A stretch of DNA of 64,000 bases. Origin: Vibrio navarrensis (GTDB taxonomy: Bacteria > Pseudomonadota > Gammaproteobacteria > Enterobacterales > Vibrionaceae). This document shows, in pieces, positions 1 through 9,994 of the stretch. The translations under genes were made by a program, and so were the position numbers. How positions within the stretch are numbered: position 1 is the stretch's first letter; each line of letters starts with the position of its first letter. The notes under the pieces were generated by a model, which was given only the letters and a program-made list of their open reading frames with translations, ran no database searches and was not told where the DNA came from. The stretch lies in the NCBI RefSeq assembly GCF_000764325.1, contig NZ_JMCG01000002.1, forward strand, positions 1,054,001 through 1,118,000, in the 5' to 3' direction.

Positions 1-1322
1 TAGACTCGACGATCTTGATTGTCACGCATCGCGGCTTTCGATTCGTCGGAACCAGCTGGCACTAACTGATTGGGGTGCATATTCGGTCTTTCATAGGCCA
101 GAACCATATTGTTACGGTTGACAGGGGCATATTCAAAGCTAAAGGTGCGACTCACCCTCATGTTCTGTTTACCGTCTAGCTCGGGATTCATATCTTCCGG
201 AAGTGTGACCAGCATCCCTTCATAACGCTCCAAGGTCGCTCGGAATAAAAGCGTGCCGTTCTCAGTATCCAGCTCAGGCATAACGACAATTGGCGTTGGC
301 GCAATATTCGTCACCACCGAATCCATCACTTGGAATTTATTGACGGTGGTTTTAAGCTGAGTACGGCCATATGACTCTTCCACTTTGCCTTTAAAGCAGA
401 GCGTTTGGCCAACATGTTCTGTTTTTGCACCATCGAAAGGAACAAACAGACCATCTGACGTTTTGGGATTGCCATCGCCGTCTTTATCTTGGATATAATA
501 GCCTTTGGTCAGGCCAGTGGTTGCTGCAACCACCACACCTTGAACAAAATACTCGTCATCACTAATAAATTGACGATTTGCAACATCGACCATTGGTGAA
601 TGCCAGCTATCACCCTGAATCTCATAAGTCGGTGTCAGTGTCGCATTATCACACACCCCAACTTCTGGCTTAGGTGGAGTCACTTCCCCCGATAGCCCTG
701 TGCCTAAACCCGCCGGAGAATCAACCGGAGAGACGCTCCAATTGGCAGCAATAAAAGTTGGGCTAGGCTGTGAAGCACTGCCTGTGCTGCGTACGAACGT
801 TTTTCTAAAGCCCCAGCCTGTGGTATTACCTGATACGGTTTTTTCACCAACAATATCGTGCGTTTTTTGTCGAATGGCATCACGTTCATCATTACCATCG
901 ATATAACAAGTTTTTTCAGCGTCGCACTTGGCTTCGATGTCATGAGCGATAAACACCGCATCATCGCCGTTAAAAACAAACCCTGCTATCTTGGTTTGAA
1001 CGCCTGATGGAATTTCTGACTTGATCGCTTCAGCCAATGAACCATGGTGAATGACAATAGATTCACCTGACGCCAGTGTAACGCCGTTAAGCATATTAAT
1101 TTCTTGAAATGAATCAGCACCACTGCCAGAGAAACCATCCATATACAGCGCTGTGCCTTCAAATGTATGGGCTTGGTCGCCAATGTTGGTAATTTCAATC
1201 GCTTTATTATTACTCATCCCCATCAAATAACGGGCAATGACAATATCATTAATATCAGCAAACGCAGGAGCGGCCAATGAGCCTCCAACCGCTAATGCCA
1301 GCAGAGAGATTTTATGTTTCAT
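1..1322 (-). CDS. xds: Secreted ExeM/NucH-type extracellular nuclease (Xds-like), 3' part beyond window
   Basis: The reading frame starts with an ATG after an AGGAAA ribosome site and stays open to the window edge (about 440 codons seen). Residues 1-23 form a signal peptide ending A-F-A before Asp. Residues about 24-215 look like a lamin-tail domain (ALYMDGFSG, GDDAVFIAHD). From about 225 an OB-fold-like segment follows (YFVQGVVVA, GYYIQDKDGDG, LCFKGKV), as in ExeM/NucH/Xds nucleases. The endonuclease/exonuclease/phosphatase catalytic domain would lie past the edge and is not visible. The family degrades extracellular DNA for biofilm control, NET escape and phosphate supply. It lies 24 bp behind the porin, so the two may be co-transcribed. 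A nearby trpS matches the V. cholerae xds neighbourhood as I remember it. Confidence 0.8.
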   Translation of the reverse strand, partial: MKHKISLLALAVGGSLAAPAFADINDIVIARYLMGMSNNKAIEITNIGDQAHTFEGTALYMDGFSGSGADSFQEINMLNGVTLASGESIVIHHGSLAEAIKSEIPSGVQTKIAGFVFNGDDAVFIAHDIEAKCDAEKTCYIDGNDERDAIRQKTHDIVGEKTVSGNTTGWGFRKTFVRSTGSASQPSPTFIAANWSVSPVDSPAGLGTGLSGEVTPPKPEVGVCDNATLTPTYEIQGDSWHSPMVDVANRQFISDDEYFVQGVVVAATTGLTKGYYIQDKDGDGNPKTSDGLFVPFDGAKTEHVGQTLCFKGKVEESYGRTQLKTTVNKFQVMDSVVTNIAPTPIVVMPELDTENGTLLFRATLERYEGMLVTLPEDMNPELDGKQNMRVSRTFSFEYAPVNRNNMVLAYERPNMHPNQLVPAGSDESKAAMRDNQDRRV

Positions 1323-1346
1323 GGGTATTTCCTTTACAAAACTGGA

Positions 1347-2429
1347 TTAGAAAAAGACGCTCGCTTTTGCGTAAACATTTTGATAGCTCTCACCGGTGTA
1401 GCCTTCGATTTCAATCACTGAAGAACGGTTCGGTTTGTAACGTACGCCAAGCGTTTGGAAGGTGCGGCTTTTGCCAATCTCTTCCCATAGAACTTGATCT
1501 TTACCCCACTTATCTTGATCATCGCGATCCCAAGCTTGATATTCCTCATATTGAACCGAGCCAACCAAATCCCAATGCTCATTAAAGCTGTACTGCAGTG
1601 ACACCACACCACCTTTGTTTTCGAATTCTTGATAACGATTACAAACCATTTTCGCTTGTTCAACCCAAGGGTCTGATGTTGTGGTACATTCACCTAAATC
1701 TTCGTATTCAATAAAACCGTTAATGCCGAGCAGTATGCTCTCAGTCACCGAGTATCTGGCACCGAGGCCATAAATACGAGCTTCACCATACTTCGATTCA
1801 CCTGAAGAGCCATTACGCTTTTCAGCCCCTAAAACTAAGGAAAATTGATCGCCGAAATAGCCTAAATAGCCATTGGTAACATTGCCTAATGCCGCCCCTG
1901 ATGAAGACTTACCTCGGTAGCTATATGAAACACCTAAAGCAAAATTATGGTATTTCCCTTCGTATTTTATTGTTCTGTCCTGATCGCCTGCTTCACCAGT
2001 AAGATCGGCACCTCTATCTAACGACAAATCACCAAACGCATCATAGTCGTCAAAGGCGGTATCAGTCAGACCAAATTCCACATAGTGATTTTGATTCAAA
2101 CGGTAACCAAGCCAAGCTTTATCTATGTGTAAAGCCATATCACCAGAGCCACCACGCCAATTCTCACGCTCATAGTCAAGTTCGACTCGGTAATCAAAAA
2201 TACCCGTTTTACCCATCGCCCCGAGAGTGGCCATTGAGTCATCAATAAAAGAGTCATTGGAGTGGTACTGCTTAAACTTTGCTTTAGTACCAAAGTAACC
2301 GCCAACGCCGACTTCACCATATAATTTCAGGTAATCACCATTATCATCCTGATAAATAGTGGCAGCATTCACTGCGGTCGCCATACATAGCGACGATATC
2401 GCTATTGCCACTGCATTTCGTTTTAACAT
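1347..2429 (-). CDS. Outer-membrane general porin
   Basis: The 360-residue protein starts MLKRNAVAIAISSLCMATAVNA, a clear signal peptide. Alternating amphipathic beta strands rich in aromatics follow (DYLKLYGEVGVGGYF, FDYRVELDYERENW, NHYVEFGLTDTAFDDYDAFG), and the last residue is phenylalanine, the C-terminal signature used by the BAM complex. This fits trimeric Gram-negative porins of the OmpU/OmpC superfamily. I cannot name a specific paralogue. The start was set at the Met preceded by AAGGAAATAGCA. A longer in-frame start 28 codons upstream would bury the signal peptide. Two cysteines (ECTTTSDPWVEQAKMVC) in a probable external loop could form a disulphide. It is upstream of the nuclease gene on the same strand. 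Confidence 0.85.
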   Translation of the reverse strand: MLKRNAVAIAISSLCMATAVNAATIYQDDNGDYLKLYGEVGVGGYFGTKAKFKQYHSNDSFIDDSMATLGAMGKTGIFDYRVELDYERENWRGGSGDMALHIDKAWLGYRLNQNHYVEFGLTDTAFDDYDAFGDLSLDRGADLTGEAGDQDRTIKYEGKYHNFALGVSYSYRGKSSSGAALGNVTNGYLGYFGDQFSLVLGAEKRNGSSGESKYGEARIYGLGARYSVTESILLGINGFIEYEDLGECTTTSDPWVEQAKMVCNRYQEFENKGGVVSLQYSFNEHWDLVGSVQYEEYQAWDRDDQDKWGKDQVLWEEIGKSRTFQTLGVRYKPNRSSVIEIEGYTGESYQNVYAKASVFF

Positions 2430-2658
2430 TGCTATTTCCTTGTATCTTAAAATCCAACTTGGAATGATGTTCTGTATGGTAAACAGGGCTCTGTTATTAC
2501 ATTGATTGGCCAACAGGATATTTATCGGTCAAATTTTAGGCACACAAAGCCGTGCTCGCTTCTTTCGCTGCGAGGAGAGGTTCCGTTTAACCAGATCGTA
2601 TCTAAACTCGACTAATGTCTCTCTTTTATGCAAAAAGAAAAGAGATAAGCATGGTAAA

Positions 2659-2674
2659 TGCGAAATGTTTCACA
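2659..2674. promoter_or_regulatory. Possible CRP site upstream of the porin
   Basis: TGCGAAATGTTTCACA reads on the minus strand as TGTGA-N6-TCGCA, one mismatch from the CRP consensus TGTGA-N6-TCACA. It lies about 230 bp upstream of the porin start, which is far for a simple activating site. This is a motif match only. Confidence 0.35.
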
Positions 2675-2850
2675 ATTATAAAAGTATTAATACGAAGGGT
2701 TTTATACTTTCAACAAATATCGTTGTTAATATAATCAACAAGAAATCAACTTTAATAAAGTTAGAGCAAGTGCTCAGTTTTTAATTTCTAAATATGATAA
2801 GTCGGCTGGATATATTAGCGATAGGTATATTAGGTCGAGCAGGAAATAAT

Positions 2851-2880
2851 AAAAAAAGGCCGCACTGAATGGCGACCTTT
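2851..2880 (-). terminator. Intrinsic terminator after trpS
   Basis: On the minus strand AAAGGTCGC and GCGGCCTTT pair around an 8-nt loop, followed by a run of seven T. It sits about 25 bp past the trpS stop. Confidence 0.85.
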
Positions 2881-2904
2881 GATTAGTTGTAAGATATTTC
2901 TGAT

Positions 2905-3921
2905 TTATGGACGGGTCACAAAACCCACGGCTTGATAAACTTGTTTCAGTGTTTGCGCGGCACGTGCCGAAGCTTTTTCTGCACCTTGACGCATCACTTC
3001 ATTCATATAAGTACGATCTTCACGAATGCGATGGTACTCGGCTTGAATTGGCTCAAGCATCGCCACCAGTGCTTCACCGACATCCTTTTTGAATGGACCA
3101 TACATTTCTACGCCTTGGTATTTGGCTTCAATCTCGTCAAAGCTCATGCCCGTCGCTGCTGAGTACAGCCCCATCAGATTAGAGATGCCCGCTTTGTTGT
3201 CCCAATCATGGGCAATGCGCGGTGGCGTTTCGGTATCGGTTTGCGCTTTGTTGATCTTCTTGAGGATCGATTTTGGATCTTCCAGCAAGGTGATCACGTT
3301 CTTACGGTTGTCATCCGATTTCGACATCTTCTTGGTCGCATCCTGCAAGCTCATGACGCGTGCGTTCACGGCTGGAATGTACGGCTCAGGAATAGTGAAA
3401 ATTGGGTTTTCTGGCGAATAGATGTTGTTGAAACGTGTCGCAATATCACGAGCCAGTTCCAGGTGCTGCTTCTGATCGCTACCCACGGGAACTTGGTGCG
3501 CACCGTAGAGTAAAATATCCGCGGCCATCAATACTGGGTAGCCAAATAAGCCGACGTTCACATCGTTGGCATAACGGGCAGATTTGTCTTTAAACTGAGT
3601 CATACGGCTCAATTCGCCCATTTGTGTGTAGCAGTTAAGAAGCCAACCAAGCTGAGCATGCTCTGGTACATGGGACTGAACAAATAGCGTGCTCTTCTTC
3701 GGATCAACGCCAACTGCGAGACAGATAGCCAGAGCGTCCAGAGTCGCCTCATGCAATGCTTTCGGGTCTTGGCGAACCGTGATGGCATGAAGATCAACCA
3801 CGCAATATTGGCAATCATAGTCGTCTTGCATCTGCTGCCATTGACGTAGAGCACCCAAGTAGTTACCGATACTTAGTTCACCTGACGGTTGAACACCACT
3901 CAATACGATGGGTTTGCTCAT
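2905..3921 (-). CDS. trpS: Tryptophanyl-tRNA synthetase
   Basis: Cytoplasmic class I aminoacyl-tRNA synthetase that charges tRNA-Trp. At 338 residues it has the usual bacterial TrpRS length. The HIGH-like motif is SIGN near residue 17 ([12 protein letters not shown]), and the KMSKS loop is exact (TKKMSKSDD) near residue 195. The start was set at MSKPIVLSG, preceded by AAGGAAG at proper spacing; an in-frame upstream extension of 27 codons is not conserved. The gene follows gph as in E. coli (dam-rpe-gph-trpS), but a terminator-like hairpin separates the two, so trpS probably has its own promoter. Confidence 0.97.
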   Translation of the reverse strand: MSKPIVLSGVQPSGELSIGNYLGALRQWQQMQDDYDCQYCVVDLHAITVRQDPKALHEATLDALAICLAVGVDPKKSTLFVQSHVPEHAQLGWLLNCYTQMGELSRMTQFKDKSARYANDVNVGLFGYPVLMAADILLYGAHQVPVGSDQKQHLELARDIATRFNNIYSPENPIFTIPEPYIPAVNARVMSLQDATKKMSKSDDNRKNVITLLEDPKSILKKINKAQTDTETPPRIAHDWDNKAGISNLMGLYSAATGMSFDEIEAKYQGVEMYGPFKKDVGEALVAMLEPIQAEYHRIREDRTYMNEVMRQGAEKASARAAQTLKQVYQAVGFVTRP

Positions 3922-3951
3922 GAAATGCTTCCTTTGACTTCTTAATCTTAA

Positions 3952-3988
3952 ATAAATGAAAAACCGTGCAGACTCGGCGCACGGTTTT
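3952..3988 (-). terminator. Hairpin between gph and trpS
   Basis: AAAACCGTGC and GCACGGTTTT form a 10-bp stem with a 9-nt loop on the minus strand, followed by a weak T-rich tract. It ends about 30 bp before the trpS start. It is best read as the gph terminator; no leader peptide or T-box was seen that would make it a trpS attenuator. Confidence 0.7.
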
Positions 3989-4056
3989 CTCAGTGTACTC
4001 ATTGATGAGTATTTTTCTAGTGGTTTTCACTGCGTTGGGCCGAGACGAATCGCACT

Positions 4057-4743
4057 TCAGGCAGAAACGAGCACCACATCCAGCAGTTGGGCTAAAGAAT
4101 CCGCGACATAATCAGGGTTGGAGTTAGCTATTGGCTCTCCGTGATTGTAGCCATACGTCAAACCAAACGAGGCACAACCGGCGTTTTTCGCTGCAAGAAT
4201 GTCGTTTTTCGAGTCGCCGACCATCAGCATTTGCGAAGCATCCAACTGATGCTTTTCCAGTAGCCAGTTGAGCGCAATCGGGTTGGGTTTACGCTCAGCA
4301 AAAGTATCTCCACCGATCACGTCCACAAAATAGTCAGCGATACCGTGTTGCACTAAAACATCTGGAACAAATTTGCTCGGTTTATTGGTAACCAGCGCCA
4401 TTTTTATGCCTGCACGATGCAGCTCTTGCAGCGTCTCTTTGACTGTCGGGTACAAATGACTCAAGCGATGTCCTGTCTGCTGATAGAAATCATCAAACAG
4501 CTCACGCGCTTTGCGGCGCAGCTCATCACTCAAACTCGGATCAATGGTCAAGCTTTGACTCAGCGCGCGACCAATCAAGATATCAGCCCCGTTGCCAACG
4601 TAATCGCGCACTTGCAGTTCGCTAACACTAGGAAAGCCCAAGGCTTGCACCGCTTGATCCGCAGCGACCGCCAGATCAGGCACGCTGTCGAGCAATGTAC
4701 CGTCGAGATCGAAAGCGATCAGTTGAATGTCTTGTTGAAACAT
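4057..4743 (-). CDS. gph: Phosphoglycolate phosphatase (HAD family)
   Basis: HAD-superfamily phosphatase that removes 2-phosphoglycolate, a by-product of DNA 3'-end repair. Motif I is FDLDGT with Asp12 (nucleophile) and Asp14. Motif II is the Thr in LVTNKPSK, followed by a conserved Lys. Motif IV is the GDSKND stretch before AAKNAGC. The length, 228 residues, is normal. I used the Met of MFQQDIQLIAFDL as start; 14 codons upstream are in frame but run into the preceding terminator hairpin. In related genomes gph follows rpe. Here the gene upstream on the same strand is rlmB, separated by a strong terminator. Confidence 0.92.
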   Translation of the reverse strand: MFQQDIQLIAFDLDGTLLDSVPDLAVAADQAVQALGFPSVSELQVRDYVGNGADILIGRALSQSLTIDPSLSDELRRKARELFDDFYQQTGHRLSHLYPTVKETLQELHRAGIKMALVTNKPSKFVPDVLVQHGIADYFVDVIGGDTFAERKPNPIALNWLLEKHQLDASQMLMVGDSKNDILAAKNAGCASFGLTYGYNHGEPIANSNPDYVADSLAQLLDVVLVSA

Positions 4744-4757
4744 AAAATGGAAATTCT

Positions 4758-4789
4758 CTAAAAAACGAAGGATGGGCATGCCCATCCTT
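4758..4789 (-). terminator. Intrinsic terminator after rlmB
   Basis: A perfect 22-bp palindrome (AAGGATGGG, CATG, CCCATCCTT) is followed on the minus strand by CG and six T. It closes the nsrR-rnr-rlmB unit just before gph starts. Confidence 0.9.
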
Positions 4790-4824
4790 TCTATATGACC
4801 GTTACGGCTACTATACCTGTCCGC

Positions 4825-5568
4825 TTACTGTGACGCCAGTCTCTGACGCACCGCTTCAAAAAGGCAAATACCCGACGCCACCGACACATTGAGGCTAGAG
4901 ACACTGCCCGCCATCGGAATTTTGATTAAGTCATCGCACGTTTCGCGCGTCAAACGGCGCATGCCGTCACCTTCAGCGCCCATGACAATCGCCAACGGGC
5001 CAGTCAGCTTGGCCTGATAAATATCGTGCGTCGCTTCACCTGCCGTGCCAACAAACCAGATGCCTTTTTCTTGCAGATAACGCATGGTGCGCGCTAAGTT
5101 GGTCACACGAATAAGCGGCACCGTTTCGGCTGCGCCACACGCCACTTTGCTCACCGTCGCGGTCATTGGCGCTGATTTGTCTTTCGGCACAATCACCGCA
5201 GCCACACCAGCCGCGTCCGCATTGCGTAGACACGCGCCTAAGTTATGCGGGTCGGTCACCCCATCCAACACCAGCAATAGTGGCGTCGTATGCTGAGCTA
5301 AAATGTCATCCAGATCGTTTTCGTTCAACTGTTTAGCGGGTTTGACTTTAGCGATAATACCCTGATGGTTCGCGCCGTGCGCTTTGTCATCTAAGGTTTT
5401 TCGTGCCATTTGCTGAATGGAAACCCCCACCATTTGCAGCTCACCTAAAATCGGCATCAGGCGATCATCCTGACGGCCTTTCAGCACATAGGCTTCAATA
5501 AAACGTTCTGGCTCACGCGCTAAAACCGCTTTTACCGCGTGGATACCGTAAATAAATTCATTACTCAT
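4825..5568 (-). CDS. rlmB: 23S rRNA (guanosine-2251-2'-O) methyltransferase
   Basis: SpoU-type (SPOUT) methyltransferase that modifies G2251 in the 23S P loop. The 247-residue protein has an N-terminal L30e-like substrate domain ([19 protein letters not shown]) and the three SpoU motifs: [16 protein letters not shown] near residue 105, [13 protein letters not shown] near 195, and [10 protein letters not shown] near 225. It lies 39 bp downstream of rnr, as in E. coli, so the two are likely co-transcribed. Confidence 0.96.
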   Translation of the reverse strand: MSNEFIYGIHAVKAVLAREPERFIEAYVLKGRQDDRLMPILGELQMVGVSIQQMARKTLDDKAHGANHQGIIAKVKPAKQLNENDLDDILAQHTTPLLLVLDGVTDPHNLGACLRNADAAGVAAVIVPKDKSAPMTATVSKVACGAAETVPLIRVTNLARTMRYLQEKGIWFVGTAGEATHDIYQAKLTGPLAIVMGAEGDGMRRLTRETCDDLIKIPMAGSVSSLNVSVASGICLFEAVRQRLASQ

Positions 5569-5607
5569 TGCTTAACCTGTTTACTCGTGTAGAAGACCAC
5601 TGCCTGC

Positions 5608-8067
5608 TCACTCAGCCGCTTTTGCACTGCGCTTGGCTTTCTTCGGCTTACTGTGTGGTTTTTTCTTACGCGCTTTTTTTACTTTCTGCTTTTTGTCTGC
5701 TCCTTCGACTGGAGCAGGACGTTTGGTCGGTTCGATCACTGGCTCATGAGGCATGGTTTTGCCAGAGGCCTTGGCGATGCCTTTTTTCTTCGCTTTGGCC
5801 TTTTCTTTCGCTTCAGCGACACGTTTTTTCGCAGTTTTTCCTTCGCCGCGTAGCTTACGGCTGGTTCCCACCAATTCAAAGTCAATTTGTCTGTCGTCCA
5901 GATTGACCGACAGCACTTTCACTTTAACTGCATCGCCGAGACGATAGATGTGCCCAAAGCTTTCGCCAATCAATCTTTGGCCAATCGGATCAAACTGATA
6001 GTAGTCATTTGCTAAGGTCGAGATGTGCACTAAGCCATCGATGTGCAGCTCGGTTAAGCGCACAAAGAAACCAAAACTGGTCACATTGGCAATCACACCA
6101 TCAAGTTCATCGCCAACATGATCCTGCATGTACTCACACTTAAGCCAATCAGCCACCTCGCGAGTCGCATCATCAGCACGGCGCTCAGTCATTGAGCACT
6201 GCTCACCGTAGAAATCCATGTCATCGAAAGAGTAGTGGTAACCGCCCGTCGGCGTCCAACGGTCCTGATTACGCCCCTCTTCTTTGGCAATCAGGTATTT
6301 GATTGCGCGATGCAGCAAGAGATCCGGATAGCGGCGGATAGGCGAGGTAAAGTGTGCGTAACGCTTCAGCGCCAAGCCAAAGTGACCGGCGTTGTCGGCA
6401 TTGTAGACCGCTTGCTTCATCGAGCGCAGCAGCATGGTTTGGATCAACTCTTTATCGGCTCGCTCACCGATCTGTTTAACCAAATCAGCGTAATCGGTCG
6501 GCGAGGGTTCTAAGCCACCTTTCAGATCAAGCCCTAGCTCGCTGAGAAAATCGCGGAAACCTTGCAAACGCAGCTCTCCAGGAGATTCGTGAATTCGGTA
6601 CAGAGCGGGCTCTTTGGCTTTTTCCACCAAAGAGGCCGAAGCGATGTTCGCCATGATCATACACTCTTCGATGATCTTGTGCGCATCGTTACGAATCACA
6701 GGTTCAATGCTTTCGATCTTACGCTCAGGGTTGAAAATGAACTTGGTTTCCACCGTTTCAAACTCAATCGCACCGCGCTGATCGCGAGCCGCTTTGAGCA
6801 CTTTGTACATCGCATGCAGCTCTTCCAGATGCGGCACTAAAGCTGCGTAGCGTTCACGCAACTCCTCATCGCCCTCAAGAATGTCGCTCACTTTGGTGTA
6901 AGTCAAACGAGCGTGCGAATTCATCACGGCTTCGTAATGTTTGTACCCTGAGAGTTTTCCGGTGTCGGAAATGGTCATTTCGCACACCATGCAGAGGCGA
7001 TCGACTTGTGGGTTCAAAGAACACAAGCCATTTGACAGTACTTCCGGCAACATAGGTACCACTTGCGATGGGAAGTAAACGGAGTTACCGCGGTTGATGG
7101 CTTCTTTGTCGAGCGCCGTATCTGGCCGCACGTAGTAACTCACATCAGCAATCGCCACCCACAAACGCCAGCCACCGCCTTTTTTCTTCTCACAGTAAAC
7201 CGCATCGTCGAAGTCACGAGCGTCTTCACCATCAATGGTAACAAGTGGCAGTTGGCGCAGATCCACACGTCCAACTTTGGCCTCTTCAGGCACTTCTTCA
7301 CCTAAGTTGGCGATTTGCTTTTCCACTTCCTGCGGCCATTCGTGTGGGATCTGGTGGGTACGAATCGCAATCTGCGTCTCCATACCAGGCGCCATGTTCT
7401 CGCCTAACACTTCCACCACTTTGCCCATCATGCCACGAGAGCGGGCGCCACGGTCAGTGATTTCAATAACGACCACATTGCCCATGCGTGCTCCCGCTTT
7501 CAGTTCATTCGGGATCAGAATATCTTGGCTAATGCGCGAGTCATCTGGCACCACATAAGAGTAGCCATACTCAAGGAAGAAACGGCCGACGATTTGCGAT
7601 TGGCGCTCTTCAAGAATGCGCACAAGACGACCTTCGCGACGCCCTCGCTTGCTGTTGTCGGTCGGTTGCACCAAGACATAATCGCCGTGGATCACGCTAC
7701 GCATCTGGTGGTGCGGCAGCAAGATGTCATCATCTTTGTTGGTGCTGCCATCCGGCCTTACCCAGCCGTGCCCATCTTTGTGTCCAATCACGTAACCTTT
7801 GATCATCTCCAGCTTTTCAGGCAAGGCGTAGCACTGACGACGCGTAAACACCAGTTGCCCGTCGCGCTCCATGGCACGCAAGCGGCGTCTTAGCCCTTCG
7901 TACTGTTCTTCATCTTTGAGATGCAGCGCTTCAAACAAATCGTTGCGATTCATCGGAACGCCAGCCTGCGCGAGGAATTCAAGAATGAACTCCCTGCTCG
8001 GAATGGGATTTTCGTAGTTTTCTGATTCACGATCAGCAAAAGGATCGTTTTGAATTACGTCTGACAT
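5608..8067 (-). CDS. rnr: Ribonuclease R
   Basis: 3'-5' exoribonuclease for structured RNA, used in rRNA quality control, tmRNA-linked decay and cold growth. The 819-residue protein has an N-terminal winged-helix region (about 25-95), cold-shock OB folds, the RNB catalytic domain with the DARDFDDAV metal-binding aspartates near residue 280, an S1 domain (about 640-725: [18 protein letters not shown]) and a long Lys/Arg/Ala-rich tail (after 730), typical of RNase R. The ATG start has AGG seven bases upstream; a GTG two codons earlier is possible. It lies 85 bp after nsrR and 39 bp before rlmB. Confidence 0.97.
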   Translation of the reverse strand: MSDVIQNDPFADRESENYENPIPSREFILEFLAQAGVPMNRNDLFEALHLKDEEQYEGLRRRLRAMERDGQLVFTRRQCYALPEKLEMIKGYVIGHKDGHGWVRPDGSTNKDDDILLPHHQMRSVIHGDYVLVQPTDNSKRGRREGRLVRILEERQSQIVGRFFLEYGYSYVVPDDSRISQDILIPNELKAGARMGNVVVIEITDRGARSRGMMGKVVEVLGENMAPGMETQIAIRTHQIPHEWPQEVEKQIANLGEEVPEEAKVGRVDLRQLPLVTIDGEDARDFDDAVYCEKKKGGGWRLWVAIADVSYYVRPDTALDKEAINRGNSVYFPSQVVPMLPEVLSNGLCSLNPQVDRLCMVCEMTISDTGKLSGYKHYEAVMNSHARLTYTKVSDILEGDEELRERYAALVPHLEELHAMYKVLKAARDQRGAIEFETVETKFIFNPERKIESIEPVIRNDAHKIIEECMIMANIASASLVEKAKEPALYRIHESPGELRLQGFRDFLSELGLDLKGGLEPSPTDYADLVKQIGERADKELIQTMLLRSMKQAVYNADNAGHFGLALKRYAHFTSPIRRYPDLLLHRAIKYLIAKEEGRNQDRWTPTGGYHYSFDDMDFYGEQCSMTERRADDATREVADWLKCEYMQDHVGDELDGVIANVTSFGFFVRLTELHIDGLVHISTLANDYYQFDPIGQRLIGESFGHIYRLGDAVKVKVLSVNLDDRQIDFELVGTSRKLRGEGKTAKKRVAEAKEKAKAKKKGIAKASGKTMPHEPVIEPTKRPAPVEGADKKQKVKKARKKKPHSKPKKAKRSAKAAE

Positions 8068-8152
8068 AGGCACGCCTATTTAGCAAGGAAGGTATAGCGT
8101 TAGTATATCCGAGTCTCTCGATAAGCTACAGAATTGCTTTGAAAAAGAATGG

Positions 8153-8578
8153 CTACGCTCTAGCAAGAAGAATCATCAGTTCTGCATTATCACTCAATAA
8201 ATCGTCAATCGTGCATTGATCCAGTTCCGCTAAAAACGCTTGTTTTGCACGCGCCAGTCGCTCTTTCAAACGACATGCAGGGGTGATGTGACAAAACTCT
8301 GCTGAACAGTTGACCAGTACCAAAGGTTCTAAGTCTCTGACCACTTCACCGACCGAGATCGTGCTAGCCGGACGATTGAGACGAATGCCGCCGTTTTTTC
8401 CTCGCACGGTTTGAATGTAGCCAAGTTGACCAAGACGATTGATCACCTTCACTAGATGGTTTCGAGAAACTGAAAACAGATCAGTTACTTCGGTAATATT
8501 AGTCAACTGATTTTCGGGTAAGGAAGCAAGATAAATCAGGGTACGTAAACCGTAATCGGTAAAACTGGTTAGTTGCAT
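8153..8578 (-). CDS. nsrR: Nitric-oxide-sensing repressor NsrR (Rrf2 family)
   Basis: Rrf2-family iron-sulfur transcription repressor that loses DNA binding when its cluster meets NO. The 141-residue protein has an N-terminal winged helix ([27 protein letters not shown] in spirit, residues 26-55), the wing [11 protein letters not shown], and the three cluster cysteines Cys91, Cys96 and Cys102, spaced as in E. coli NsrR. It is divergent from hmp across two palindromes that match the NsrR operator, so it probably represses hmp and may also regulate itself and rnr-rlmB downstream. Confidence 0.95.
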   Translation of the reverse strand: MQLTSFTDYGLRTLIYLASLPENQLTNITEVTDLFSVSRNHLVKVINRLGQLGYIQTVRGKNGGIRLNRPASTISVGEVVRDLEPLVLVNCSAEFCHITPACRLKERLARAKQAFLAELDQCTIDDLLSDNAELMILLARA

Positions 8579-8625
8579 TTTGCTCTCCTGTGTCGTTTTG
8601 AAAGTCTAAAACTTTTCTTGCGTGA

Positions 8626-8648
8626 AAGATACATTTGAGATACAACTT
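8626..8648. promoter_or_regulatory. NsrR operator 1 (nsrR-hmp intergenic)
   Basis: A 23-bp imperfect palindrome with arms AAGATACAT and ATACAACTT, close to the NsrR consensus built from AAGATGCATTT repeats. It lies between the divergent nsrR and hmp starts. Confidence 0.8.
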
Positions 8649-8650
8649 TA

Positions 8651-8673
8651 AACATGCATTGATAATGCAACTT
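8651..8673. promoter_or_regulatory. NsrR operator 2 (nsrR-hmp intergenic)
   Basis: A second 23-bp palindrome with arms AACATGCAT and ATGCAACTT, starting 25 bp after the first. The centres are about 2.4 helical turns apart. It is closer to hmp (50 bp before its start) and probably overlaps the hmp promoter. Confidence 0.78.
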
Positions 8674-8723
8674 AAAACTTATTACTAATAAAAACTGCTC
8701 ACTCTCTTCAAAGGAAGCCCGCT

Positions 8724-9908
8724 ATGCTCAGCGAAAACACTATCCAGATTGTTAAATCCACCGCGCCACTTCTGGCAGAAACTGGTCCTCAATTGACCGC
8801 GCATTTCTACCAACGCATGTTTACCCATCACCCCGAACTCAAAGAAATTTTTAACATGAGTAATCAGCGTAACGGCGATCAGCGAGAAGCTTTGTTTAAT
8901 GCAATTTGCGCTTATGCCAACAACATCGACAACCTTCCTGCCCTGCTAGGAGCGGTCGAAAAAATCGCCCACAAGCATTCCAGCTTTCTCATCTCTGCCG
9001 ACCAATACCAGATTGTTGGCAGCCACTTGCTTGCCACCATTGATGAGCTTTTTTCGCCAGGAGAAGCCGTGATCAATGCGTGGGCCGAAGCATATGGCGT
9101 GTTAGCCAATCTCTTTATTGCCCGAGAAGAGCAGATTTATCAGCATAATCAAGCGCAAGAAGGTGGATGGCGTGGGGTACGCGAATTTGAATTGATCGAT
9201 AAACACTATGAAAGCAGCACCATTTGCAGCTTCGTTTTCAAACCCAGCGATGGCTTAAACGTTGCTCGCTATAAACCGGGGCAATACATTGGCATTCATA
9301 TCCAGCACCCAAGCCTTGAGCATCAAGAGATCCGTCAATACAGTTTATCGAGTGCGCCACAAGAGGGGGTCTATCGAATTTCCGTAAAACGCGAGTCCGG
9401 CGGTTTGGTATCCAACTATCTGCACGATACACTGCAAGTTGGCGAAACGGTCAAACTCACCGCACCTGCGGGGGATTTTTACCTCGACGTCACGCCCCAA
9501 ACCCCAGTCGTACTTATCTCTGCTGGTGTCGGCTTAACCCCGATGCTTGCCATGCTGGAAAGCTTATCCGAGCATCAAGCGCCGCTTACTTGGGTGCATG
9601 CAACGGAAAATGGCCAGCAGCACGCCTTTAAACAACACACCAAGGCTTTAGTTTCCAAGCTCGAACAGGGGCAAACAGCAATTTGGTACAATCAGCCACG
9701 CACCGAAGATCGCCTCGGCGATGATTTTCATTTCACGGGTTTGCTCAAACTGGATGAGATACGCGACAAGCTACAAGCAGAGAATGCGCAAGTTTACCTT
9801 TGTGGGCCCATTGGTTTTATGCAATATGCCGCCGAGCAGTTAGTTGCGCTTGGCCTCTCCAGTGAGCAAATCCATTACGAGTGTTTTGGCCCACATAAAG
9901 TGATGTAA
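8724..9908 (+). CDS. hmp: Flavohemoglobin / nitric oxide dioxygenase
   Basis: Cytoplasmic enzyme that converts NO and O2 to nitrate with NAD(P)H. Its 394 residues comprise a globin domain (1-140) with the proximal haem His85 (IAHKHSSF) and distal Tyr29 (AHFYQRMF), an FAD domain (about 150-255) with RQYSLSSAP, and a NAD domain with [11 protein letters not shown] and a C-terminal CFGPH. An AGGAA ribosome site lies 8 bp upstream. It is divergent from nsrR with two NsrR operators between them, so NO induction is expected. Confidence 0.97.
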   Translation: MLSENTIQIVKSTAPLLAETGPQLTAHFYQRMFTHHPELKEIFNMSNQRNGDQREALFNAICAYANNIDNLPALLGAVEKIAHKHSSFLISADQYQIVGSHLLATIDELFSPGEAVINAWAEAYGVLANLFIAREEQIYQHNQAQEGGWRGVREFELIDKHYESSTICSFVFKPSDGLNVARYKPGQYIGIHIQHPSLEHQEIRQYSLSSAPQEGVYRISVKRESGGLVSNYLHDTLQVGETVKLTAPAGDFYLDVTPQTPVVLISAGVGLTPMLAMLESLSEHQAPLTWVHATENGQQHAFKQHTKALVSKLEQGQTAIWYNQPRTEDRLGDDFHFTGLLKLDEIRDKLQAENAQVYLCGPIGFMQYAAEQLVALGLSSEQIHYECFGPHKVM

Positions 9909-9938
9909 CTTGGCTGAACATTAAGACTCAACAGAAAC

Positions 9939-9970
9939 AACAAAGCCCACTCAGCGAAGTGGGCTTTGTT
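9939..9970. terminator. Bidirectional terminator between hmp and motX
   Basis: A perfect 12-bp stem (AACAAAGCCCAC with GTGGGCTTTGTT) and an 8-nt loop lie between the convergent 3' ends of hmp and motX. The T-rich tract is better on the minus side. Confidence 0.85.
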
Positions 9971-9994
9971 ATAAAGAGTGAGAAAATTTGACTA

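Larger units (their letters stand above)
2430..2904. other. Intergenic region upstream of the porin gene
   Basis: AT-rich 475 bp between trpS and the divergent-side porin promoter. It holds the trpS terminator at its right end and a possible CRP site. A 92-codon plus-strand frame (from 2506) has low-complexity, non-protein-like composition and no ribosome site, so I do not call it. Confidence 0.6.

Noticed and set aside
2506-2784. A 92-codon plus-strand reading frame upstream of the porin
   Set aside because: Composition is that of AT-rich non-coding DNA, there is no ribosome site, and it covers the porin promoter region.
3952-3988. A tryptophan attenuator or T-box before trpS
   Set aside because: No Trp-rich leader peptide and no T-box sequence is visible; the hairpin is explained as the gph terminator.
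3958-4002. A trpS start 27 codons upstream
   Set aside because: The extension runs through the terminator hairpin and TrpRS normally starts at the [13 protein letters not shown] sequence.
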